From an uncultured Muribaculaceae bacterium (GTDB taxonomy: Bacteria > Bacteroidota > Bacteroidia > Bacteroidales > Muribaculaceae), in NCBI GenBank assembly GCA_947386115.1, contig CANDNO010000023.1, forward strand, positions 1 through 35,082: 35,082 nucleotides of DNA, given 5' to 3'. The notes beneath the pieces are model-generated. The model was given only the letters and a program-made list of their open reading frames with translations, was not told the DNA's origin and made no database searches. Position 1 is the first letter of the stretch; each line of letters starts with the position of its first letter. Position numbers and translations under genes: made by a program. Shown piece after piece: positions 25,009-32,728 of this stretch.

Positions 25009-25195
25009 CCTTGCGCGAAGCGCACATACTTCGCACGCAGTGCATTATCCTTTGCGCAAAGCGCAATATCCTTGTGCAAAGCACATATACCTGCGCGCAG
25101 CGCATATCCTTCGCACGCAGTGCGCTATCCTTTGCGCAAAGCGCAATATCCTTGCGCGCAGCGCTTATCCTTCGCACGCAGTGCACGCAGTGCGC
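25009..25195. repeat. Tandem array of about nine short palindromic repeats
   Basis: Units of 18-21 bp, each starting (C)CTT and ending in ATAT- or TTAT-like spacers, begin near 25009, 25029, 25049, 25070, 25090, 25108, 25129, 25150 and 25169. Each contains a small perfect inverted repeat with a 3-nt centre: GCGC-GAA-GCGC, GCAC-GCA-GTGC, TGCGC-AAA-GCGCA, GTGC-AAA-GCAC or GCGC-GCA-GCGC. When one arm changes, the other arm changes to match. The last unit is extended and abuts the gpmI stop codon (25196-25198). It lies between convergent genes. It is not a CRISPR: there are no unique spacers and no cas genes. Confidence 0.9.
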
Positions 25196-26713
25196 TCAGT
25201 CCTTGATGAGGTCGTGGCCGGTCATCTCGGCGGGCTGCTTCAAGCCCATGATGTGCAGGATCGAAGGAGCAACGTCGGCGAGAATACCGTTCTCAACCTT
25301 TGCGTCCTTGTTCTCGGTTACATAAACGAAAGGAACGGGGTTGAGCGAGTGAGCGGTATTGGGAGTTCCGTCGGGATTGATGGCATTGTCGGCATTACCA
25401 TGGTCGGCGATGATGATAACCTCATAGCCGTTCTTCTTGGCAGCCTCAACAACGTCATGAACGCAAGCGTCGACAGTCTTCACAGCCTTCTCGATAGCCT
25501 CATAGATACCGGTGTGACCTACCATGTCACCGTTGGCAAAGTTAACCACAATGAAGTCATATTTCTCGGTATCGATAGCCTCAACGAGTTTATCCTTAAC
25601 CTCAAAAGCGCTCATCTCGGGCTTCAGATCGTATGTGGCAACCTTGGGCGAAGGAACGAGGATACGGTCTTCACCGTCGAACGGAGCCTCGCGACCACCA
25701 TTGAAGAAGAATGTCACGTGGGCATATTTCTCGGTCTCTGCGATATGGAGCTGCTTCTTCTGCAGCGACGACAGATACTCGGCGAGAGTGTTCGAAACGT
25801 TCTCCTTGTCGAAGAGGATATGGAGTCCCTTGAACGACGAGTCGTAGGGAGTCATGCAATAGTAGTGCAGCCCGGGGATGGTGTGCATACCCTGCTCAGG
25901 CATATCCTGCTGGGTGAGCACAACAGTGAGCTCTTTGGCACGGTCATTGCGGTAGTTGAAGAAGATAACAGCGTCACCCTCCTTGATGGTACCGTCAACG
26001 GTCGAGTTGTTGATAGGCTTGATGAACTCGTCGGTCACATCCTCGTCATAGCTCTCCTGCATAGCTTTGACCATATCGGTAGCCTGCTTGCCCTCGCCCT
26101 CGACGAGAAGGTCATAAGCTACCTTAACACGCTCCCAGCGCTTGTCGCGATCCATGGCATAGAAACGGCCGATAATCGAAGCTATCACGCCCGTAGATTT
26201 CTCACAGTGGGCCTGCAACTCCTCGATGAAGCCCTTGCCGCTGTGGGGGTCGGTGTCACGACCATCCATGAAGCAATGGATGTAGACTTTCTCCAGTCCG
26301 TAATGCTTGGCGATGTCACACAGGGCATACAGGTGCTCGAGCGAAGAGTGTACGCCACCGTTGCTCGTGAGGCCCATGAAGTGCATGGCCTTGCCCGAGT
26401 TCTTGGCATATTCAAACGCATCCTTGATCTCGGGATTGTTCATTATCGAACCATCCTTGATAGCCTTGTTGATCTTTACAAGATCCTGATACAGAACGCG
26501 GCCGGCACCGATATTGAGGTGACCTACCTCCGAGTTGCCCATCTGTCCGTCGGGCAATCCTACATTCTCGCCGCTCGCCTGGAGCTCTGAGTTGGGATAG
26601 TTGGCAAGGAGTGAGTCCCAGTAAGGTGTGGGAGTCGAGTAGATAACGTCGCTCTTGGTATGGTTGCCGATGCCCCAACCGTCGAGAATCATAAGTAATG
26701 CTTTGTGAGCCAT
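25196..26713 (-). CDS. gpmI: 2,3-bisphosphoglycerate-independent phosphoglycerate mutase
   Basis: Glycolytic enzyme that interconverts 3- and 2-phosphoglycerate through a phosphoserine intermediate with two metal ions. The 505-residue length is typical. The N-terminal [12 protein letters not shown] carries the first metal-binding Asp. The nucleophile is Ser61 in [35 protein letters not shown] and the C-terminal [10 protein letters not shown] with [12 protein letters not shown] are also present. It is transcribed alone from a good promoter (26754-26785). Its stop codon touches the palindromic repeat array. Confidence 0.98.
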   Translation of the reverse strand: MAHKALLMILDGWGIGNHTKSDVIYSTPTPYWDSLLANYPNSELQASGENVGLPDGQMGNSEVGHLNIGAGRVLYQDLVKINKAIKDGSIMNNPEIKDAFEYAKNSGKAMHFMGLTSNGGVHSSLEHLYALCDIAKHYGLEKVYIHCFMDGRDTDPHSGKGFIEELQAHCEKSTGVIASIIGRFYAMDRDKRWERVKVAYDLLVEGEGKQATDMVKAMQESYDEDVTDEFIKPINNSTVDGTIKEGDAVIFFNYRNDRAKELTVVLTQQDMPEQGMHTIPGLHYYCMTPYDSSFKGLHILFDKENVSNTLAEYLSSLQKKQLHIAETEKYAHVTFFFNGGREAPFDGEDRILVPSPKVATYDLKPEMSAFEVKDKLVEAIDTEKYDFIVVNFANGDMVGHTGIYEAIEKAVKTVDACVHDVVEAAKKNGYEVIIIADHGNADNAINPDGTPNTAHSLNPVPFVYVTENKDAKVENGILADVAPSILHIMGLKQPAEMTGHDLIKD

Positions 26714-26753
26714 AATTTTATAATAGTTTAAATTGTTGTTCGTTATAACGGTG

Positions 26754-26785
26754 CAAAATTACAAAATCTTCACCGAATGCACAAC
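26754..26785 (-). promoter_or_regulatory. Promoter of gpmI
   Basis: On the minus strand GTTG (26785-26782), 20 bp, then TAATTTTG (26761-26754), a full match to the -7 consensus TAnnTTTG. It lies about 40 nt before the gpmI start codon. Confidence 0.65.
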
Positions 26786-26847
26786 ATCCAAGCCCCCGTT
26801 AAAGTTTGTCTCTCAAATAAAAGACGTTAAATGTCGAAATTTTTTTG

Positions 26848-26855
26848 TACCTTTG
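26848..26855 (+). promoter_or_regulatory. -7 box for parC
   Basis: TACCTTTG, a full match to the consensus and identical to the tRNA-Glu -7 boxes, lies 24 nt before the parC ATG. No convincing -33 TTTG lies at the expected distance. Confidence 0.55.
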
Positions 26856-26879
26856 TAGGTAAAACTCAACGGCTCGACC

Positions 26880-29642
26880 ATGAACGACGATTTTAACGAA
26901 ATAGACAACGAGGAGAACATCCTCAACAACGACAATAACCCGCCAAGCAGCGACGACGACATAGCCGCCGACGAGGCCCAATCGGCTCTCGAGGCCGACG
27001 CTATCGACGTCGACGCCACCGAAGTCGCTGTCGGAAACAATATCACCGACCCCACTCTCGCTCCCAAGCACCACCTGCGCGGAATGTACCGCAGCTGGTT
27101 CCTTGACTACGCCTCTTACGTTATCCTCGAGCGCGCCGTCCCACACATCGATGACGGACTCAAACCGGTGCAGCGCCGCATACTCCACTCGATGAAAACC
27201 CTCGATGACGGCCGTTTCAACAAGGTAGCCAACATCGTGGGCAACACCATGCAATATCACCCCCATGGCGACCAGTCGATCAACGACGCGCTCGTACAGT
27301 TGGGCCAGAAAGAGCTGCTTGTAGAGACTCAGGGTAACTGGGGTAACATCCTCACGGGAGCCAGCGCCGCTGCCGGCCGTTACATCGAAGCCCGCCTCTC
27401 ACCCTTCGCCCTCGAGACACTCTACAATTCAAAGATTACCAACTGGACCATGAGCTACGACGGCCGCAAGAAAGAGCCTATCACGCTCCCGGTCAAGTTC
27501 CCCCTGTTGCTGTTCCAGGGAGTAGAAGGTATCGCCGTGGGCCTGTCGTCAAAGATACTACCTCACAACTTCAATGAAATCATCGATGCCGCCGTAGCCC
27601 ACCTGCGTGGCGACGAATTCACCCTGCTGCCCGACTTCGTGACCGGCGGATTCATCGATGTCTCGCGCTACAACGATGGCGAGCGTGGCGGTGCCGTAAA
27701 GATTCGAGCCAAGATCGAGAAAGTCGACAACAAGACACTCGCCATCACCGAAATTCCGTTCGGCAAGACTACCGACGTCATCAAGGACTCGATCGTCAAA
27801 GCCGCCGAAAAAGGAAAAATCAAGATACGCGCCGTCGAGGACCTCACGGCCCAGACTGCCTACATCCTCGTACACCTATTGCCCGGCACGTCGAGCGACA
27901 AAGCCATCGACGGCCTCTACGCCTTCACCGACTGCGAGGTCTCCGTCTCGCCCAACTGCTGCGTCATCAACGACAAGAAACCACACTTCCTCGGTGTGAG
28001 CGACGTGTTGCGCCACAACGTAGAACGCACCCGCGAACTCCTCCACCGCGAACTCGAGATACAGCTCGCCGAGGTCAACGAGCTGCTTCATTTCGCTTCG
28101 CTCGAACGCCTTTTCATCGAAAACCGCATCTATAAAGACCGCGAGTTTGAGAACGGCGAGACTATGGACGCCGTCATGGCCCACGTGCGAAGCCGCCTCG
28201 AGCCTCTGCTCGGCGAGAATCCCGTGCGCCCCATCAGCGACGACGACCTCACACGCCTCATGGAAATCAAGATGAAGCGCATACTCAAATTCAGCTCTCT
28301 CGAAGCCGACCGCCTCATCGCCAACTACCACGACCGCATCGCCGACATCAGCGACAAGATAGAACACATCACAGCCTACACCATCGACTGGTTTGAGGCT
28401 CTGAAAGCCAAATACGGCGCCGCCTACCCGCGTCGCACCGTCATCCGCGGATTCGACAACATCGAGGCCGCCAACGTGGCCGAGGCCAACGAGCGCCTAT
28501 GCTTCAACCGCGTCGAAGGCTTCATAGGAACAGCGCTGAAGAAAGACGAGAACACCGAGTTTGTCACCAACTGCTCGATGATGGACGACATAATCCTCTT
28601 CTACAAGGATGGCCGCTACAAGGTGGTCAAAGTAGCCGAGAAACTCTTTGTCGACAAGAACGTCATACACATCGCCGTGTTCAAGCGCAACGACAAGCGC
28701 ACGATTTACAACGTCATCTACCAGGACGGCCGCGGAGGCACCTATTACATGAAGCGCTTTGCCGTTACCGGCATCACCCGCGACCGCGAGTACAACCTCA
28801 CCCAGGGCAAAGACGGGTCGAAAGTCGTGTGGTTCAGCGCCAACAGCAACGGCGAAGCCGAGGTTGTCAACGTCACCCTCAAACCCAAGGCGCGCCTAAA
28901 GACGCTCCAGATCGACGTCGACTTCAGCGAACTCGCCATCAAGGGACGCCAGAGCCAGGGCAACATTGTCACCCGCAACGAGGTTCACCGCTTCTCGCTC
29001 AAGAAGAAAGGAGCATCGACCCTCGGCGGCCGCATGGTGTGGTGGGACCCCGACGTGCTCCGCATCAACTACGACGGCCGCGGCGTCTTCATGGGCGAGT
29101 TTGGCCCCACCGACCTCGTACTCGTCATCACGCGCGACGGTCAGTTCTATACAACATCGTTCGATGCCGGCAACCACTTCGACGACAATATCCTGATTAT
29201 CGAGAAATTCCGTCCCGGCCACGTGTGGACAGCCATCCTCAACGACGCCGACCAGGGCTACCCCTATATCAAACGCTTCGCCTTCGAGCCCTCGGCACGC
29301 AAGCAGCGCTATCTGGGCGAGAACACCGACTCAACCCTTATCCTTCTCAGCGACAAACCCGGCGCCCGCTTCAATGTGACCCTCGGCGGCGACGACGCCT
29401 ACCGCGGTTCCTTCGAGATCGATGCCGAAGAATTTATTGCTGTCAAATCGTTCAAAGCCAAGGGCAAACGACTCACCAACTTCAACGTTGCCGAGATCGT
29501 CGAGCTCGAGCCGCGCCCCGATGCCGTCGAGGAACTTGCCGAGCCCGGTGACGATGACAACGAGTCCGACGAAATAGTCGAAGAAGACCGCAGCGACGAC
29601 GAGGTACGTGACGAAATCAACGGACAGCAGCGCATTTTTTAA
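26880..29642 (+). CDS. parC: DNA topoisomerase IV subunit A (ParC type)
   Basis: The type IIA topoisomerase breakage-reunion subunit, which decatenates daughter chromosomes with ParE. The 920 residues comprise an acidic extension (1-60, many D/E/N), then the catalytic core starting GMYRSWFLDYASYVILERAVPH and DGLKPVQRRILHSM (93-106). The active-site Arg167-Tyr168 lies in AAAGRYIEARLSPF. A coiled-coil gate is followed by a C-terminal beta-propeller-like region (about 540-880) and an acidic tail. In the quinolone-resistance region HPHGDQSIND the position equivalent to GyrA Ser83 is Gln132, while the acidic Asp136 is kept. The core resembles the Bacteroidota ParC type rather than GyrA. parE is not in the window. 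Confidence 0.92.
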   Translation: MNDDFNEIDNEENILNNDNNPPSSDDDIAADEAQSALEADAIDVDATEVAVGNNITDPTLAPKHHLRGMYRSWFLDYASYVILERAVPHIDDGLKPVQRRILHSMKTLDDGRFNKVANIVGNTMQYHPHGDQSINDALVQLGQKELLVETQGNWGNILTGASAAAGRYIEARLSPFALETLYNSKITNWTMSYDGRKKEPITLPVKFPLLLFQGVEGIAVGLSSKILPHNFNEIIDAAVAHLRGDEFTLLPDFVTGGFIDVSRYNDGERGGAVKIRAKIEKVDNKTLAITEIPFGKTTDVIKDSIVKAAEKGKIKIRAVEDLTAQTAYILVHLLPGTSSDKAIDGLYAFTDCEVSVSPNCCVINDKKPHFLGVSDVLRHNVERTRELLHRELEIQLAEVNELLHFASLERLFIENRIYKDREFENGETMDAVMAHVRSRLEPLLGENPVRPISDDDLTRLMEIKMKRILKFSSLEADRLIANYHDRIADISDKIEHITAYTIDWFEALKAKYGAAYPRRTVIRGFDNIEAANVAEANERLCFNRVEGFIGTALKKDENTEFVTNCSMMDDIILFYKDGRYKVVKVAEKLFVDKNVIHIAVFKRNDKRTIYNVIYQDGRGGTYYMKRFAVTGITRDREYNLTQGKDGSKVVWFSANSNGEAEVVNVTLKPKARLKTLQIDVDFSELAIKGRQSQGNIVTRNEVHRFSLKKKGASTLGGRMVWWDPDVLRINYDGRGVFMGEFGPTDLVLVITRDGQFYTTSFDAGNHFDDNILIIEKFRPGHVWTAILNDADQGYPYIKRFAFEPSARKQRYLGENTDSTLILLSDKPGARFNVTLGGDDAYRGSFEIDAEEFIAVKSFKAKGKRLTNFNVAEIVELEPRPDAVEELAEPGDDDNESDEIVEEDRSDDEVRDEINGQQRIF

Positions 29643-29660
29643 CCGTAAACACTATAACGG

Positions 29661-30518
29661 GTGAAACAGATAACAAACATATTGAAGCGGACAATCCTCG
29701 CCGCCACCCTACTGACCCTCGGAGCAGCCACAACACGTGCCGAAGATACACCTGACGACTCGGAGCCCATACGCCCGGTGCTGTCGGCCTGGACCGTCGG
29801 CATTGGCAGCAGCCATCTTGCCGATACCTACCTCACACCGCTCAAATACTCCGGCTGGGGAGCATCCGTAGGCTACGAACGCATGCAGGCCTCGCCGTGG
29901 TCGCCCCGCGACTGGGTCATGCAGCTCAAAGTAAGCGCCGACATGGATCGTACCCAAAATCCTGCCCACAACGCCACGATGTGGGCCGCCCAGCTTCACG
30001 CCTCGTGGGGCGTCATGCGCCGCTGGTCGCTCCCCTGCGGTCTTCGCCTCGGCATAGGACCGGCACTTCGCCTCGAGGGCGGATGCCTCTACAACGCCCG
30101 CAACAGTAACAACCCCGCCTCGGCCAAGGGTGCCGTCACATTCGATGCGATAGCCTATGCCGCGATGGATGTCAAGCTCTGGCGCCTCCCCGTCACACTG
30201 CGCTATCAGCCCTCGATGCCCGTCATCGGCGCATTCTTCTCCCCCGAGTATGACGAGCTCTATTACGAGCTATACCTCGGCAACCACAGCGGCGTCGTTC
30301 ACCCAGCATGGTGGGGCAACCGATTCAAACTCGACAACCTCGTCACGGCCGACCTCCATTTCGGCTCCACAGCCCTGCGACTCGGCTACGAGTGCAACTG
30401 GATGAGCTCGCGCGCCAGCAACCTCACCACCCGCATGATTACCCACCGCTTCATCCTCGGCGTCACCGTCGACTGGATTTCACACAAGCCGTCTAAAAAA
30501 TCCGTCAATCCGTTCTAA
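29661..30518 (+). CDS. DUF3316-like secreted protein
   Basis: A 285-residue protein with a GTG start, 18 nt after parC, and a signal peptide (KQITNILKRTILAATLLTLG, cut near TTRAED). The mature part has repeated beta-strand stretches with aromatic residues (for example WVMQLKVSADMDRTQNPAHNA, LPCGLRLGIGPALRLEGG, LVTADLHFGSTALRLGYECNW), suggesting an outer-membrane barrel. It resembles the Bacteroidales DUF3316 family from memory, with moderate confidence; its function is unknown. It abuts the S41-type protease gene (TAA directly followed by ATG), so it is co-transcribed with it. Confidence 0.65.
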   Translation: MKQITNILKRTILAATLLTLGAATTRAEDTPDDSEPIRPVLSAWTVGIGSSHLADTYLTPLKYSGWGASVGYERMQASPWSPRDWVMQLKVSADMDRTQNPAHNATMWAAQLHASWGVMRRWSLPCGLRLGIGPALRLEGGCLYNARNSNNPASAKGAVTFDAIAYAAMDVKLWRLPVTLRYQPSMPVIGAFFSPEYDELYYELYLGNHSGVVHPAWWGNRFKLDNLVTADLHFGSTALRLGYECNWMSSRASNLTTRMITHRFILGVTVDWISHKPSKKSVNPF

Positions 30519-31541
30519 ATGAAAATTACACATTATATATATAGTGCACTGCTGGCAGCGGCCACTCTGCTGTCGTCATGCCACGATATACCCGAGTATG
30601 CCGACGATCCCCGTGGCAACTTCGAGGCCCTATGGACCATTATCGACGAGCACTACTGCTTCCTCCGCGAGAAAGGTGTCGACTGGGACGCCATCCACGC
30701 CACCTATGGCGAGAAAGTAAAGCCGGCCATGACCCGCGAGGAGCTGTTCATCGTCTGCGCCGACATGCTCGCCGAGTTGCGCGACGGCCACACCAACCTC
30801 TCATCACCCTGGGAAACAAGCTACTACCGCCAGTGGTGGAGCGACTATCCCCAGAACTACGACGGCCGCCTCATCGAGGAACACTACTTCAATTTCAACT
30901 ACCGCCAGGTCACCGGCGTCAAATACGGCATTCTCCCACAAGGCAATATAGGCTACATGGGCTACGGCTCGTTCACCTCTATCGTCGGCGAGGGCAACCT
31001 TGACGCCATCCTCGCCTATCTCGCCACGTGCGACGGACTCATCATCGACGTGCGCGACAACGGCGGCGGCAACATGGATATGGTCAAGCGCTTCGTAGCA
31101 CGATTCATAACCGAGCGCATAACAGCCGGTTACATGATCCACAAGACCGGTCCCGGCCGCGACGAGTTCTCCGAGCCGTTCGAGTACCACGTCGACCCTG
31201 CCCCCGTAGGTCGCATGATGTGGACCAAACCCATCGTGGTGCTCACCAATAGATCCACGTTCAGCGCCGCCAACAATTTCGTGTCCATAATGCAGTACCT
31301 CCCTCAAGTCACAATCGTGGGAGCACGCACCGGCGGTGGCAGCGGCATGCCGTTCTCCAGCGAGATTCCGTGCGGCTGGGGTGTACGGTTCTCGGCATGT
31401 TCGGTTCTCGACGCCAAGGGTAATACGACCGAGTTCGGCATCGACCCCTCCGAGGGTTGCGCCGTCGACCTTGACCCCGTGGCAGCCCTCGAAGGCCGCG
31501 ACACTATGCTCGATTTTGCAATCAATCTGTTGACGCAATGA
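30519..31541 (+). CDS. S41-family peptidase, lipoprotein
   Basis: A 340-residue lipoprotein (MKITHYIYSALLAAATLLSSC, acylated Cys21) of the C-terminal-processing/tricorn protease family. The small N-terminal helical domain (about 30-90) ends in AELRDGHTNLSS, where His91 resembles the catalytic His of tricorn-type S41 enzymes. The catalytic core contains GLIIDVRDNGGGNMD (173-187) and the nucleophile Ser249 in VLTNRSTFSAANNF, with GARTGGGSGMPFSSEIPCG after it. No PDZ domain is evident between the N-terminal domain and the core. It should cleave peptides or proteins on the envelope face; substrates are unknown. Its stop codon overlaps the start of the Lnb-like gene (ATGA). Confidence 0.85.
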   Translation: MKITHYIYSALLAAATLLSSCHDIPEYADDPRGNFEALWTIIDEHYCFLREKGVDWDAIHATYGEKVKPAMTREELFIVCADMLAELRDGHTNLSSPWETSYYRQWWSDYPQNYDGRLIEEHYFNFNYRQVTGVKYGILPQGNIGYMGYGSFTSIVGEGNLDAILAYLATCDGLIIDVRDNGGGNMDMVKRFVARFITERITAGYMIHKTGPGRDEFSEPFEYHVDPAPVGRMMWTKPIVVLTNRSTFSAANNFVSIMQYLPQVTIVGARTGGGSGMPFSSEIPCGWGVRFSACSVLDAKGNTTEFGIDPSEGCAVDLDPVAALEGRDTMLDFAINLLTQ

Positions 31542-32728
31542 GCCGTACACTACTTGCAATAGCCTTGATGCTGTCGATGCTGACAGCGCGCGCCGAGCTC
31601 ACGGTAAGCCTGCTCACAATCGACCCCGGCAGCGACATCTACGAGCTCGAGGGGCACACCGAACTCTATTTCAACGACCCCGACCGCGACATCGACATGA
31701 CCGTGAGCTGGGGTGTATTCGATTTCAGCTCCCCGGGATTCGTCTATCGCTTCGTCAAAGGGGAGACCGATTATATGGCCGTAGGTTACCCCTACGATTA
31801 TTTCATCGAGAACAACACCGACGATGGCCGCCGCGTTACCTCCCGGCGTCTCAACCTGTTACCCGACGAGGCCGAACGTCTGTTGCAGCTCGCTCTCCTC
31901 AACATCCAACCACAGAACCGCGTCTACCGTTATAACTACGTCAAAGACAATTGTGCCACCCGCCCGCTGTCGCTCATCGAGCGAGCCATCGGTGCGCCTC
32001 TCTCCCACCCCGGCGACACTCTCACATCAACAACATGGCGCGCCGAGATGACACGCTATCATGCCAACTATCCCTGGTACCAGTATGGCATCGACCTTGC
32101 CCTCGGCAGCGGCATAGACAAGACCCTCACCGGTCGCGAAAAATGCTATGCCCCCTATGCACTGCGCGAGTTTATGGCGGGAGCCGTGCGCCCCGACGGT
32201 GAGCCGATCGTGGTTGGCGACGAGACCGTTCTCCTCGAAGGGTCGCCCGCCGGCATGCCCGGGCCACCTACTCCATGGTTCCTCACCCCCATGTTCCTTT
32301 CCTGTGTCATCCTCGTGGTCACAGCCTTGACAGCATGGTGCGACATAAAGCGTAAGTACTTGTCCCGATGGCTGTTTACTCTACTTTATACCGTAGCCGC
32401 ATTAGAGGGATTGGTACTCACCTACCTCATCTTCGTTTCAACCCACGAGGCCACGAGCCCCAACTGGTTATACCTGTGGTTGAACCCTCTGTGCCTGATC
32501 GGGGTTATAGGAGTATGGTTAAAAAAACACAACCGCGTGGTTTATTTCTATCAAATTGTTAATTTTGTAGCTTTAATAGCGCTTATAGTGATAGGCATCG
32601 CAGGGGTACAGCATCTCAACCATGCTTTCTACCCGTTGATTGCGTGCTATTTAATCACTTCGGGCGAATATATTTATTTGTACAACCGATGTCAAACAAA
32701 GTCAACAAGCCCATCAAAGGCCGCGTAG
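31538..32728 (+). CDS. DUF4105 (Lnb-like) envelope protein, candidate lipoprotein N-acyltransferase
   Basis: A 396-residue protein with a signal peptide (1-19), a periplasmic DUF4105 domain (about 20-235) and five C-terminal membrane segments (about 250-385). The DUF4105/Lnb domain carries a His-Cys pair: His40 in YELEGHTELYF and Cys139 in YNYVKDNCATRPLSLIE. Related Lnb enzymes transfer an acyl chain to the N terminus of diacylated lipoproteins, and Bacteroides is reported to use an Lnb-type protein for this. The same role is likely here but not proven. The gene starts inside the S41 gene stop (4-nt overlap), and the next gene begins about 40 nt before its end. Confidence 0.8.
   Translation: MSRTLLAIALMLSMLTARAELTVSLLTIDPGSDIYELEGHTELYFNDPDRDIDMTVSWGVFDFSSPGFVYRFVKGETDYMAVGYPYDYFIENNTDDGRRVTSRRLNLLPDEAERLLQLALLNIQPQNRVYRYNYVKDNCATRPLSLIERAIGAPLSHPGDTLTSTTWRAEMTRYHANYPWYQYGIDLALGSGIDKTLTGREKCYAPYALREFMAGAVRPDGEPIVVGDETVLLEGSPAGMPGPPTPWFLTPMFLSCVILVVTALTAWCDIKRKYLSRWLFTLLYTVAALEGLVLTYLIFVSTHEATSPNWLYLWLNPLCLIGVIGVWLKKHNRVVYFYQIVNFVALIALIVIGIAGVQHLNHAFYPLIACYLITSGEYIYLYNRCQTKSTSPSKAA

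Noticed and set aside
25009-25195. CRISPR array
   Set aside because: Units are contiguous variants of one palindrome with 5-8 nt A/T-rich joints; there are no unique spacers of 25-40 nt and no cas genes.
25040-26590. 516-codon plus-strand open frame across the palindrome array and opposite gpmI
   Set aside because: It starts in the repeat array and then reads gpmI backwards; gpmI motifs on the minus strand are unambiguous.
28499-29551. 350-codon plus-strand frame within parC
   Set aside because: An Arg/Gln/His-rich out-of-frame reading of a GC-rich gene, with no domain features.
32644-32688. Upstream start for the phosphatase-fold gene
   Set aside because: It adds residues before a good signal-peptide start and increases overlap with the Lnb-like gene.
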